From assembly GCF_964340395.1 (NCBI RefSeq), contig NC_135555.1, positions 27,058,725-27,122,724 of the forward strand: 64,000 nucleotides of DNA, in the 5' to 3' direction. The position numbers and the translations under genes were made by a program. Below the pieces are notes generated by a model. The model was not told where the DNA came from. It made no database searches and saw only the letters and a program-made list of their open reading frames with translations. Shown in pieces: positions 26,487 through 37,822 of this stretch (the first letter of the stretch is position 1; every line of letters starts with the position of its first letter). Origin of the DNA: Glandiceps talaboti. Its lineage: Eukaryota > Hemichordata > Enteropneusta > Spengelidae.

Positions 26487-28957
26487 ACCGTTATGAGATT
26501 GCCACACCTACATTCATATGTTATGGGGTTGTTATACTTACATTAACATGTTTAATATAGGGTTGTCATACTATGGTGTCCAATCCATGACAAAATTACA
26601 ACTAAGATTGAAGGTAGTGATGTTGATTTGTAAGATGAAATGTTGAATCGTAGAACCATGAAATACAATGTTGAACTGAGAAAAAGAATGTCGAATAGTG
26701 GAACCCTGAAATCAAATGTGTAACTGTGAAATTGGGCTTAGAAGAATGAGTAGTCGAATGAAACAGGAAGCATAGTAATCGAATGTCGAACTGTACAATA
26801 GAATACAGAATTAAACATGGAAAATAGAATACAGAATTAAAAAATGGAAAGTTGAGTTGTAAAATTTCATTCAGAAATGAAAGTTCAGTTTTGGAATGAC
26901 GAATTGTAAAATGGAATAAATAAAGGAAAAATAGATATTTGAGTTGTAAAATTGAAATAAGAATAGCAAAATGAGGAGTTATAATTTTGACATGGATTGG
27001 ATACCATAGTCATACATGTGTTATGTGGTTGTCATACTTACATTCACATGTTATTTGGTTGTTATACTTACATTCATGTGTTATAGGGTTGTCATACTTG
27101 CTCACATGTTAAGGGGTTGTCATACTTACATTCATATGTTATAGGGTTGTCATACTTGCATTCATGTGTTATGGGGTTGTCATACTTACATTCACATGTT
27201 ATAGGGTTGTCATACTTGCATTCACATGTTATAGGGTTGTCATACTTACATTCATATGTTATAGGGTTGTCATACTTGCATTCATATGTTAAGGGGTTGT
27301 CATACTTACATTCTTATGTTATAGGGTTGTCATACTTACATTCATATGTTATAGGGTTGTCATACTTGCATTCACATGTTATAGGGTTGTCATACTTGCA
27401 TTCACATGTTATAGGGTTGTCATACTTACATTCATATGTTATAGGGTTGTCATACTTGCATTCACATGTTATGGGGTTGTCATACATGCATTCATATGTT
27501 ATAGGGTTGTCATACTTGCATTCATATGTTCTCGGGTTGTCATACTTACATTCATATGTTATAGGGTTGTCATACTTGCATTCATATGTTATAGGGTTGT
27601 CATACTTACATTCATATGTTATGGGGTTGTCATACTTGCATTCATATGTTATAGGGTTGTCATACTTGCATTCATATGTTATAGGGTTGTCATGCTTACA
27701 TTCTTATGTTATAGGGTTGTCATACTTACATTCATATGTTATAGGGTTGTCATACTTACATTCATATGTTATGGGGTTGTCATACCTGCATTCACATGTT
27801 ATGGGGTTGTCATACTTACATTCACATGTTATGGGGTTGTCATACTTGCATTCATATGTTATAGGGTTGTCATACTTATATTCACATGTTATAGGGTTGT
27901 CATACTTACATTCTTATGTTATAGGGTTGTCATACTTACATTCACATGTTATGGGGTTGTCATACTTACATTCACATGTTATGGGGTTGTCATACATTCA
28001 TATGTTAAGGGGTTGTCATACTTGCATTCATATGTTATGGGGTTGTCATACTTACATTCACATGTTATGGGGTTGTCATACTTACATTCATATGTTATGG
28101 GATTGTTACACTTACATTCATATGTTAAGGGGTTGTCATACTTGCATTCATATGTTATAGGGTTGTCATACTTATATTCCCATGTTAAGGGGTTGTCATA
28201 CTTACATTCACATGTGAAGGGGTTGACATACTTACTACATTCACATGTTATGGGGTTGTCATACTTACATTCACATGTTATGGGGTTGTCATACTTACTA
28301 CATTCACATGTTATGGGGTTGTCATACTTACATTCACATGTTAAGGGGTTGTCATACTTACATTCACATGTTAAGGGGTTGTCATACTTACATTCACATG
28401 TTATGGGGGTTGTCATACATTCATATGTTAAGGGGTTGTCATACTTGCATTCATATGTTATGGGGTTGTCATACTTACATTCACATGTTATGGGGTTGTC
28501 ATACTTACATTCATATGTTAAGGGGTTGTCATACTTGCATTCATATGTTATAGGGTTGTCATACTTATATTCCCATGTTAAGGGGTTGTCATACTTACAT
28601 TCACATGTGAAGGGGTTGACATACTTACATTCATATGTTATAGGGTTGTCATACTTATATTCCCATGTTAAGGGGTTGTCATACTTACATTCACATGTGA
28701 AGGGGTTGACATACTTACATTCACATGTTATAGGGTTGTCATACTTGCATTCACATGTTATGGGGTTGTCATCCTGACATTCATATGTTAATGGGTTGTC
28801 ATACTCACATTCACATGTTAAGGGGTTGTCATACTTACATTCACATGTTAAGGGGTTGTCATACTTAAATTCACATGTTATGGGGTTGTCATACTTAAAT
28901 TCACATGTTATGGGGTTGTCATACTTTCATTCACATGTTGAGGGGTTGTCATACTTA

Positions 28958-28962
<5 letters not shown>
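26487..28962. repeat. 30-bp minisatellite, left block
   Basis: The unit contains ggttgtcatacttacattca and catgttatggg, with a/g, t/c and ag/gg variants; about 65 units outside the inserted element at 26572-27008. As 30 is divisible by three, both strands give long periodic reading frames (for example 27117-28160 and 27692-28777 on the + strand), which change frame at units with an extra base or a deletion. Not coding. From about 27.98 kb onward a multi-unit pattern repeats (compare 27991-28200 with 28415-28610). Confidence 0.97.
26572..27008. mobile_element. 437-bp inverted-repeat element (MITE-like) in the 30-bp array
   Basis: Left end tatggtgtccaatccatg and right end catggattggataccata are inverted repeats, continuing imperfectly to about 33 bp. 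The satellite word gtcatac flanks both ends (26565-26571 and 27009-27015), consistent with a 7-bp target-site duplication. The interior is AT-rich with a loose recurring gaa-tgtcgaa motif and no reading frame, as expected of a non-autonomous DNA transposon. Confidence 0.75.
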
Positions 28963-29025
<63 letters not shown>

Positions 29026-30442
29026 GACTTTATTTAAACTCGATAGACTGTTGAGCCAAAGGCTCTTCTCACACAGTGTCGAGATAAAAATATACAATAT
29101 ATACATTAAAAATACTAAACCATTAAAACAAATACAAGGGTGAGTAAAATGGTAAAAGCCAGGAGAACAGCCAGGCGACTACTAAACTAACTGTTTTCTA
29201 AAAGATGACATTTACATTTACGTTTAAAAGACTGAAGAGTGGAGCATGATTTGATATCAATACTTAAATCATTCCAGGTTTTAACACCATTATATAAAAA
29301 ACTCTTCCTAAAAAACTGTGTTCTATGTTTTGGGATGTAAAGTTCATCTCTGTCTGCTGCACGTGTGTTACGAGTGTGCACTTCTCGAATGCCTCTAAAA
29401 TCATTCAGATAATTTGGAGCCAGGCTATTCTGGACTTTGTACATTAAAACAGCTTCATTGTAAATGATACGTTTTCTGAAAGGAAGCCATTGAAGAGATT
29501 CAAATAAAACAGTACTAGGTGTATTAAAATTAGTGTCTAAAAGCACTCTTGCAACAGCTTTCTGAAGTCTTTCAATGCGGAGTAAAAGCGTGTTTGAACA
29601 ATGACCCCATATGTTAGAACAGTAGTCAAAGTGGGGTAGTATAAAACAATTGTAAAAAGTAATCTTTGCTCTCTCATTTAAAAAAGTTCTAATACGTTTA
29701 AGTTGATGAAGTTTAAAAGCAACTTTACTACATACAGTGTTCACTTGTTTTTCCCAAGTCAGTGTATCATCAATATTTACACCTAAAAGCTTTTCATTTG
29801 AGATACATTCTAGCTTGGTACTGCCACATGTAACATTGATACAGTTATTCGTCCTCGCTTTTTTCTGCGATGTTCCTATAACCATCACCTTGGTTTTCTG
29901 CAAATTTAGGCACATGTTACTACCCTCACACCATTGTGTGATTAAATTTACATCATGGTTGAGTCGGGTTTCAATTTCAGAAACATTAGGACTAATAGCC
30001 TGTGCTGCGGTATCGTCAGCGTACATGTACATATCTGTTCTTTCAGAAATTAGAGGGAGGTCGTTGATGAAGAGTAGAAAAAACAACGGCCCTAAAATCG
30101 ATCCCTGTGGCACGCCAACACAAACATTAAGGGGGTCGCTCAGGATTCCGTTAAACGATATAGATTGTGACCTATTCTGTAAGTAGGATGTAAAGAAGGG
30201 CAAAGTCTTCTCCGAACAGCCGTACATTTTCAACTTCCGTAATAAAATATCATGGTTGACGAGATCAAAAGCCTTACGGAAATCTAGGAGTAAAACACAT
30301 ATTAGGTTTCCTCTATCTATACCTTGATACCAGGAGTTAGTTATATTTGTGAGGGCTGTTTGACATGAGTGAAACTTACGGAAACCAGATTGATTGTTTG
30401 ATAACAAGTTATGGGAAGTCAAAAAGTTATAAAAATGCATAT
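28963..30442 (-). mobile_element. 5'-truncated LINE inserted in the 30-bp array
   Basis: Minus-strand retrotransposon with an (AAT)n tail (+ strand ATT run, about 28963-29024), AATAAA on its own strand just inside the tail, and a compound hairpin at 29039-29083. Satellite units lie on both sides. It lacks the endonuclease and the first part of the reverse transcriptase, the usual result of incomplete reverse transcription. Target-site duplication is unclear because the flanks are themselves repeats. Confidence 0.85.
29187..30440 (-). CDS. Reverse transcriptase, 5'-truncated LINE ORF2
   Basis: 417 residues open from the truncation point to a stop. Order of motifs: SGFRKFHSCQTAL (residues 18-30), LLDFRKAFDLVNHDIL with the catalytic Asp at 53, GVPQGSILGPLF (109-120), YADD (140-143) holding the two other catalytic Asp, then LNLQKTKVM, LLGVNID and the thumb/C-terminal region (LPHFDYCSNIWG). 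All visible catalytic residues are intact and there is no frameshift, so the insertion is young or the copy slowly decaying. The missing N-terminus (endonuclease, RT fingers) means it is not autonomous. It belongs to the CR1/L2/Jockey-type non-LTR group; the exact clade needs a tree. The first Met probably reflects the truncation, not a real start. Confidence 0.85.
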   Translation of the reverse strand: MHFYNFLTSHNLLSNNQSGFRKFHSCQTALTNITNSWYQGIDRGNLICVLLLDFRKAFDLVNHDILLRKLKMYGCSEKTLPFFTSYLQNRSQSISFNGILSDPLNVCVGVPQGSILGPLFFLLFINDLPLISERTDMYMYADDTAAQAISPNVSEIETRLNHDVNLITQWCEGSNMCLNLQKTKVMVIGTSQKKARTNNCINVTCGSTKLECISNEKLLGVNIDDTLTWEKQVNTVCSKVAFKLHQLKRIRTFLNERAKITFYNCFILPHFDYCSNIWGHCSNTLLLRIERLQKAVARVLLDTNFNTPSTVLFESLQWLPFRKRIIYNEAVLMYKVQNSLAPNYLNDFRGIREVHTRNTRAADRDELYIPKHRTQFFRKSFLYNGVKTWNDLSIDIKSCSTLQSFKRKCKCHLLENS

Positions 30443-31161
30443 GGACATGTTATGGGGTTGTCATACATTCACATGTTAAAGGGTTGTCATACTTACATTC
30501 ACATGTTATGGGGTTGTCATACTTACATTCACATGTTATGGGGTTGTCATACTTACATTCACATGTTATGGGGTTGTCATACTTACATTCACATGTTATG
30601 GGGTTGTCATACTTACATTCACATGTTATGGGGTTGTCATACTTACATTCACATGTTATGGGGTTGTCATACTTACATTCACATGTTATGGGGTTGTCAT
30701 ACTTACATTGACATGTTATGGGGTTGTCATACTTACATTCACATGTTATGGGGTTGTCATACTTACATTGACATGTTATGGGGTTGTCATACATTCATAT
30801 GTTAAGGGGTTGTCATACTTGCATTCATATGTTATGGGGTTGTCATACTTACATTCATATGTTATGGGGTTGTCATACTTACATTCACATGTTATGGGGT
30901 TGTCATACTTACATTGACATGTTATGGGGTTGTCATACATTGACATGTTATGGGGTTGTCATAATGGGGTTGTCATACTTACATTCACATGTTATGGGGT
31001 TGTCATACTTACATTGACATGTTATGGGGTTGTCATACATTGACATGTTATGGGGTTGTCATAATGGGGTTGTCATACTTACATTCACATGTTAAGGGGT
31101 TACTTACATTGACATGTTATGGGGTTGTCATAGTTGCATTCACATGTTAAGGGGTTGACAT
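30443..31161. repeat. 30-bp minisatellite, right block
   Basis: Continuation of the array right of the LINE. Units from about 30.48 to 30.78 kb are almost identical and dominated by the acattcacatgttatgggg variant, unlike the mixed units to the left. Shortened units (cataatggggttgtc) form a repeating pattern at 30.9-31.1 kb. The array ends at ggggttgacatat. Confidence 0.95.
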
Positions 31162-31279
31162 ATTGTTGATCTTATTGAATGAAAAATTTGACTGATGTAT
31201 GAAATGTCCGAAAAAGATAAATGTGTTATAAAGCTATTACAAGCCTATTCAAACAATGCAGTTACACATTAGTCAAATG

Positions 31280-31492
31280 ACAAGTCATTGAGAATGACAT
31301 AGTCCTCGCTATGATTGGATTTTAAGGAATTATCACTACTCTGATCACGCAACAACACTTGTGAACCTAAATCAAACAGACTTAGATATGTTGTGTCTGC
31401 TTGTTGGACATGGAACATGCCTACAACGGATGCACGGACGCACGGAACCCAATCCATAAGTCCCCGTCTCGCACTTCGTCCGGCGGGGACTA
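31280..31492. repeat. Dispersed repeat Y, short deletion copy
   Basis: Begins caagtcattgagaatgaca then tagtcctcgct, and ends ttcgtccggcggggacta. Internally it runs from the left-end text (gatcacgcaacaacacttg) directly into the right-end microsatellite (acggacgcacgg), lacking the 150-bp tandem units of the copy at 58.3 kb. The right end joins repeat X. Confidence 0.75.
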
Positions 31493-32356
31493 AAAATAGA
31501 GCCAATGGCGGTGTGGCACAACTGTACTGTTAAAAATGTTTACCGACATGCTGATCCATGCTAGGTGTAGGTGTTCATTTGCTGAATGATTATCCAGTTG
31601 CCTATCCAACCCTGTTGTTATCTTTGCAATATACGCGATCATTTGGCTGTTGCAATGAGCGTGGTCATGTTGCTAGACATCTGTATACATTTTTTGAATG
31701 TTCGTTCACTCTTCTACGAATCCCTGATGTTATCTTTGCAATATGTGATCATTTGGCTGTTTCTAAGGGCATGGTCTTGTTGCTTGGCACATTTACAAAC
31801 AATGTTTATTCACTTGTGTATTAATCTTGTTGTTATCTTTGCAATATATGTGATCATTTGTACTTTTTGATACATAAGTTTTTGACTAAAATTTGTATGC
31901 CTAATTTGCATATTACTGATGAGATCATTATATGCTTAATATTCCTTCATCTATACACCCACAGATGCATCCCCATTAAATTTTGTCCAAGCTGCTCAGT
32001 AGTTTGGGAATTAAAGATGTTTGACCAAAAAGACACATTGTTAGCCCTAATTTGCATATCACTGATGGAATCATCATGTCATGCACAATTCTTAATCTAA
32101 ACAGACCTAAGAATGTTTCCACTAAATTTCAGAATGATTTGTCTTTTTTGACCAAATATCACATTTTTTTACCCAAATCACACACCGATGGTAAGATCAT
32201 TTTGATTTGAACAATTTCCCAACCAATCAAATATTATGGCAATCAGTCCAGCGGTTTTTGACTTTAAGTTGTTAACACACACACACAGACAGACGGACAG
32301 ACAGACAGACAGACACTTTGCCATGCCTATAGCACTACTGAACCTTATCAGTTCAA
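31493..32356 (-). repeat. Dispersed repeat X, copy 3
   Basis: Reverse orientation: gccaatggcg at the left, two to three ~108-bp units with gttgctatggg-type words, then the body text with tttgcatatcactgatgg, then a CAGA microsatellite (about 32277-32315) and ctactgaaccttatcag at the right end. This is the most complete uninterrupted copy in the window. Short open frames inside it are not conserved between copies. Confidence 0.8.
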
Positions 32357-32975
32357 TTGAGCTTTTTAAAAAAACACAAGTTCCATTGATATAATTTTCC
32401 TCATTTATTTTTGTTTGTAAACAATAGATTATGTAGCACCATGTCACCACATTAGTTATAAAAATTATGTACAAGGTTTGCAAATAACCTACTACAAGAA
32501 TGTGTTGATTTACATAAGAAGTTCAATTATTATCTTCACTAACAATATTTGTATAAATTTCACAATAAGTTTCATAACCATTAAAGTATATCATTTTCTA
32601 GTTGTATTGTATGTACTTGGAACTCTATCCAGTAAAGGTGATCTATCTTCCACTTTAGTTGCAAACATACTGTTCAGGCAACTCTTTCTCATAATAAAGA
32701 CAAATGAAACCTGTTTTTGTGGAAGACACAATCCCCCCCCCCTCTCTCCCAATACATTACTTCTATGTGACTGAATGGAGACATGCATTTAAAAGAAATT
32801 GTGGCAACAAATAAATACTACAAAGAGTCTGTGATAATACAGGAAATCACTGAATTTCGGTAATTGAACCTGAAGATTATAGGTTTTGAGTGATGCAGTA
32901 AACATTAATTGTTAACTACAAACATGGCTGCCATTTGGTCAAATCTGCATGTATCAAACAGCAAATTGATGAGCA
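32357..32975. other. Unique sequence, no gene recognised
   Basis: AT-rich, non-tandem DNA with a short C-run (about 32731-32739). Both strands were checked for exon-like segments with matching splice sites; none was convincing. Confidence 0.5.
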
Positions 32976-33343
32976 TATGTCTCATGATATGTCACTTATG
33001 TGTCAGATATGTCACTTATGTCTCATGATATGTCACCTATGTCTCATGATATGTCACTTATGTCTCATGATATGTCACTTATGTGTCAGATATGTCACCT
33101 ATGTCTCATGATATGTCACCTATGTCTCATGATATGTCACCTATGTCTCATGATATGTCACCTATGTCTCATGATATGTCACTTATGTGTCAGATATGTC
33201 ACCTATGTCTCATGATATGTCACCTATGTCTCATGATATGTCACTTATGTGTCAGATATGTCACCTATGTCTCATGATATGTCACCTATGTCTCATGATA
33301 TGTCACTTATGTGTCAGATATGTCACTTATGTCTCATGATATG
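32976..33343. repeat. 21-bp minisatellite
   Basis: About 18 units of atgtctcatgatatgtcac type (21 bp) interspersed with a 20-bp variant atgtgtcagatatgtcac. The order of the two variants repeats every few units, suggesting block duplication. Each unit holds the near-palindrome catgatatg. Confidence 0.95.
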
Positions 33344-34028
33344 AAAGAAATCAGATAATGCATGTCTGAGAGATGATGAATTACGGACGAATGCACAAAT
33401 GGACAGAGCCCTTGGTAAACGCACTCCTTTGGGGCTAACTGAAGTGGAAACATGATATATGTTGACAGTGACAATAAATTAGAATACGTTAAAAACAACC
33501 TATCTACTGGGTATAATATTACCTTTCATATACAAATTAAAATTCTACTGACTTCTGGCAAAAAAAAGAAATATCACAAAGAGATACTTGCAAATATCAA
33601 ATGAATAATGACATACAAACTGGGCAAATTGAACTGAGATGAACAAAATTTGCACAGAATATTGCCATGGCAATGGACAAAAGTCAAATATTTACAAACA
33701 GACATCATGGCATATACAAATCATAATGTAGTACAATTCTCAAAAACAAAAACTTTGAATAAAGTCAAATGTGAAATTCTCTAACTTGGCATTTGTACCA
33801 ATTCTCATAACTACAGACTTGTCTGTTTACTCTTCGGTGTACACTACATGTATATGTTGTTACTATGGTTTTGTGTAAATTAGGCAGTGCACACTATATC
33901 TACATGTTGATACTATGGTCACATGTTAATTAGGCAGTGTTATCCTAATGCAATAAGCCCCAGTTCTCATCCATTGTACTTTTTAAAAGTTAGTTAGTTA
34001 CAGTTTAGTGAAACTTTGTTGATAGTTC
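33344..34028. other. Unique sequence, no gene recognised
   Basis: AT-rich DNA with a partial duplication near 33.83-33.94 kb (acactacatgtatatgttg versus acactatatctacatgttg). AATAAA-like words occur but no supported reading frame ends upstream of them. Confidence 0.45.
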
Positions 34029-34482
34029 AACATGTAAGCACCCTTTATTGGCATCATCTTACTCAGTGCATTATAATAGGTGAAAACATGTAAACACCCT
34101 TTATTGGCATCATCTTACTCAGTGCATTATAATAGGTGAAAACATGTAAACACCCTTTATTGGCATCATCTTACTCAGTGCATTATAATAGGTCAAAACT
34201 TGTAAGCACCCTTTATTGGCATCATCTTACTCAGTGCATTATAATAGGTGAAAACATGTAAACACCCTTTATTGGCATCATCTTACTCAGTGCATTATAA
34301 TAGGTGAAAACATGTAAACACCCTTTATTGGCATCATCTTACTCAGTGCATTATAATAGGTGAAAACATGTAAACACCCTTTATTGGCATCATCTTACTC
34401 AGTGCATTATAATAGGTGAAAACATGTAAACACCCTTTATTGGCATCATCTTACTCAGTGCATTATAATAGGTCAAAACTTG
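34029..34482. repeat. 56-bp minisatellite, 8 nearly identical units
   Basis: Units contain acaccctttattggcatcat and actcagtgcattataatagg. Differences are limited to a few sites (gtaagc versus gtaaac, ggtcaaaac versus ggtgaaaac), so the array looks young or homogenised. It is followed by two copies of a different ~50-bp unit (to about 34560) carrying gcacacccaggtgtaaa. Confidence 0.95.
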
Positions 34483-34560
34483 ACTGCACACCCAGGTGTA
34501 AAATATCAGAGATAATAGGTGAAAATTTGACAGCACACCCAGGTGTAAATAAAATATGAG

Positions 34561-35167
34561 AGATGTCTTTTTTAAAAACTAGATGTTAACACACAATATT
34601 GCAATGTCTAGTAATGTGTGTGTGTGTCAATATGGTTGAAAAATAGCCAAGATCATTGCATTCATTACTTTCTAGTACCCAGTTGTCAAGGTTGTATAGT
34701 GATATCCCCCCACCCATATTATCGAGTGTGCACACTTGAACAAAAAAAACCCTTTTGGTTGTTTCAATGTGAGCATTGCAGTTATCTATATTGGCAGGTT
34801 TAGTATATGAATCTAATGTTAGTTTCACTATTTAATTAAAATACATGTACAGACACCATTTACTGGTTATCATAACAAATACAGATAATTCAGAATTTAC
34901 TGTAATGTAAATCAGTTTTCCAATCTTGGCCGCTTTCTCAAAAATCAATGTTGACATTGCATAGCAATTTGTAGTAATATGTTATATTTATAGCGATACA
35001 ACAAATACATGTCTGCCAAAAAATCAACAAATTCTACAAGAAACATAATTATTTGATATGCATGTATCCTTGCAGCAGCACCCTTAATATTCGAAAGTTT
35101 AAAATCAAACTTTCGTATCATATTTAATCTTTTATTTGTAACTCACAGTTAATGTACTTTTGCTATT
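34561..35167. other. Unique sequence, no gene recognised
   Basis: AT-rich DNA with a short GT run at about 34616-34627. A minus-strand reading frame of 80 codons at 34586-34828 has no recognisable domain and no supporting splice or start context. Confidence 0.45.
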
Positions 35168-35952
35168 GATAGTGGTGGGGATGTGGAATTGGGGTAAAGG
35201 ATAGAGGTGGGGATGGGGATGTGGAATGGGGGTAAAGGATAGGGATGGGGATGTGGAATGGGGGTAAAGGATAGGGGTGGGGATGTGGAATTGGGGTAAA
35301 GGATAGAGGTGGGGATGGGGATGTGGAATTGGGGTAAAGGATAGGGGTGGGGATGTGGAATTGGGGTAAAGGATAGGGGTGGGGATGTGGAATGGGGGTA
35401 AAGGATAGGGGTGGGGATGTGGAATTGGGGTAAAGGATAGAGGTGGGGATGGGGATGTGGAATGGGGGTAAAGGATAGGGATGGGGATGTGGAATTGGGG
35501 TAAAGGATAGAGGTGGGGATGGGGATGTGGAATTGGGGTAAAGGATAGGGGTGGGGATGTGGAATTGGGGTAAAGGATAGGGGTGGGGATGTGGAATGGG
35601 GGTAAAGGATAGGGGTGGGGATGTGGAATTGGGGTAAAGGATAGAGGTGGGGATGGGGATGTGGAATGGGGGTAAAGGATAGGGATGGGGATGTGGAATG
35701 GGGGTAAAGGATAGGGGTGGGGATGTGGAATTGGGGTAAAGGATAGAGGTGGGGATGGGGATGTGGAATGGGGGTAAAGGATAGGGGTGGGGATGTGGAA
35801 TGGGGGTAAAGGATAGGGGTGGGGATGTGGAATTGGAGTAAAGGATAGGGGGGTGAGGATGTGGAATTGGGGTAAAGGACAGGGATGGGGATGTGGAATT
35901 GGGGTAAAGGATGGGGATGTGGAATTGGGGGTAAAGGGTAAGGGTGGGGATG
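35168..35952. repeat. G-rich 32/38-bp minisatellite (quadruplex-prone)
   Basis: Units of ggataggggtggggatgtgg plus aattggggtaaa (32 bp), or with an extra ggggat (38 bp). Each unit has three or four G-runs of four or more, so the + strand can form stacked quadruplexes throughout. The minus strand reads as a Pro/His/Ser-rich periodic frame in more than one phase, which shows it is not a gene. Confidence 0.95.
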
Positions 35953-36495
35953 CAGTGGGATGATTCCATTTACTTAGTCCATATAAATAATCCATAGAAA
36001 GGCTTGTTGATGTGTGAGGGCGCCCTAACACACAGTACCTTCACATCATCTGTAGTTTGAGGCAAGATTTACTTCTTGAGGACTTTAATCAAGAAAGGGT
36101 GTAATTATTCAATATTGCCCTGGTGTTCAACATTTTCTCCTAACGCCCCCCCCCCCCCCCTTTTTTTTTGGTGGGGGTTCTAACTGATTAACAAACCCAA
36201 CATGCAATGGGTGGTGCATCAGGAAGTTTATTGACAATTTTCCAGGGGGGGGGGGGGGGGGTAGTTCCAAATTCAGAAGAATATGGAAAATGTGGAGAAG
36301 GATTCAGCAAGGTATTTTATAATCCTTACTTACTTACACTAATAACTGAATTCATATAAACTATTAAATCCTAAATTAGAGAGAGAAGGAAACTGCCACA
36401 AAACATCAAGGAAGGAAATTGTTTATTCAAGAAGCAATGTGGCTTGGAATCTAACTATTTTGTGAAATCAAGTAACTTGCATATGCCTCACAGTC
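35953..36495. other. Unique sequence with C15T9 and G17 homopolymers
   Basis: A C-run of about 15 followed by T9 (36146-36169) and a G-run of about 17 (36245-36261) lie 85 bp apart and are complementary, so they could pair as a stem. No gene recognised in the rest. Confidence 0.7.
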
Positions 36496-36912
36496 AAACC
36501 CAAGTCACTATCATTTAGCTGTTGCTATGGGCATGGTCTTGTTGCTAGGCACATATCCATACAATTTTGCAATGTTTATTCATTTATTTTCCCATCACTG
36601 GCATTATTTTGGCACTATGTGTCATTGTTTACCTGTTGTTATGTATGTGGTCTTGTTGCTAAGGACATTTACATATTTTAAAGTAATGTTTATTCAATTG
36701 CCTAACCATCCCTGTTATATTTGTACACAAAAACAACAACTATCATTTGACTGTTGCTAAGGTCATGGTCATGGTTGCAATTTGCACACTAAAACTTTCA
36801 ATCAGAATCATTAGCAAATTTCATTCCCAGTAGTATGACAGAAAGTTTGATACCAATATCATTGCTTCATCTACGAGACAGATAGACAGGCAGACAGACA
36901 GACAGACATTTT
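36496..36912 (-). repeat. Dispersed repeat X, divergent copy 4
   Basis: Words ttgctatgggcatggtcttg, tgtttattcaattgcctaac and a terminal CAGA microsatellite (about 36881-36908) place it in the X family, reverse orientation, more diverged than the other copies. It ends about 60 bp before the 42-bp array. Confidence 0.65.
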
Positions 36913-36965
36913 ACCTTGAACCAACCCGTAGCTCAGTTTGTGTTAAACTTAGTTAGAGAATGTTT

Positions 36966-37822
36966 CCAAGCAACCTTGAGGAGGGATAATTGCAGTGCCA
37001 CTCAAGCCAGGCATACACTACGGAGGGATTATTACAGTGCCACTCAAGCCAGGCCCACACTACGGAGGGATTATTGCAGTGCCACTCAAGCCAGGCCCAC
37101 ACGACAGAGGGATTATTACAGTGCCACTCAAGCCAGGCCCACACGACAGAGGGATTATTGCAGTGCCACTCAAGCCAGGCGCACACGACAGAGGGATTAT
37201 TGCAGTGCCACTCAAGCCAGGCGCACACGACAGAGGGATTATTGCAGTGCCACTCAAGCCAGGCATACACTACGGAGGGATTATTGCAGTGCCACTCAAG
37301 CCAGGCCCACACTACGGAGGGATTATTGCAGTGCCACTCAAGCCAGGCGCACACGACAGAGGGATTATTGCAGTGCCACTCAAGCCAGGCATACACTACG
37401 GAGGGATTATTGCAGTGCCACTCAAGCCAGGCCCACACTACGGAGGGATTATTGCAGTGCCACTCAAGCCAGGCCCACACGACAGAGTGATTATTGCAGT
37501 GCCACTCAAGCCAGGCGCACACGACAGAGGGATTATTGCAGTGCCACTCAAGCCAGGCGCACACGACAGAGGGATTATTGCAGTGCCACTCAAGCCAGGC
37601 CCACACGACAGAGGGATTATTGCAGTGCCACTCAAGCCAGGCGCACACGACAGAGGGATTATTGCAGTGCCACTCAAGCCAGGCGCACACGACAGAGGGA
37701 TTATTGCAGTGCCACTCAAGCCAGGCGCACACTACAGAGGGATTATTGCAGTGCCACTCAAGCCAGGCCCACACGACAGAGGGATTATTGCAGTGCCACT
37801 CAAGCCAGGCGCACACTACAGG
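36966..37822. repeat. 42-bp minisatellite, about 20 units
   Basis: The unit contains attattgcagtgccactcaa and gccaggcncacac, with two interchangeable segments (ctacgga and cgacaga) and gca/gcc/gcg variants. As 42 is divisible by three, several frames on both strands stay open throughout (for example 36916-37947 plus, 36953-37828 minus); simultaneous opening in so many frames argues against coding. The last unit runs straight into the end of the neighbouring foldback element. Confidence 0.95.

Noticed and set aside
27117-28777. Two overlapping frames of about 350 residues in the 30-bp array
   Set aside because: Ten-residue periods set by unit length; equally long frames exist on the other strand and they switch at indel units.
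31558-32100. Several 80-94-residue frames
   Set aside because: They lie in dispersed repeat X and are not conserved in its other copies.
35132-36031. Proline/histidine-rich protein of about 299 residues on the minus strand
   Set aside because: Two overlapping minus frames give near-identical peptides from the G-rich array; variants do not respect codons.
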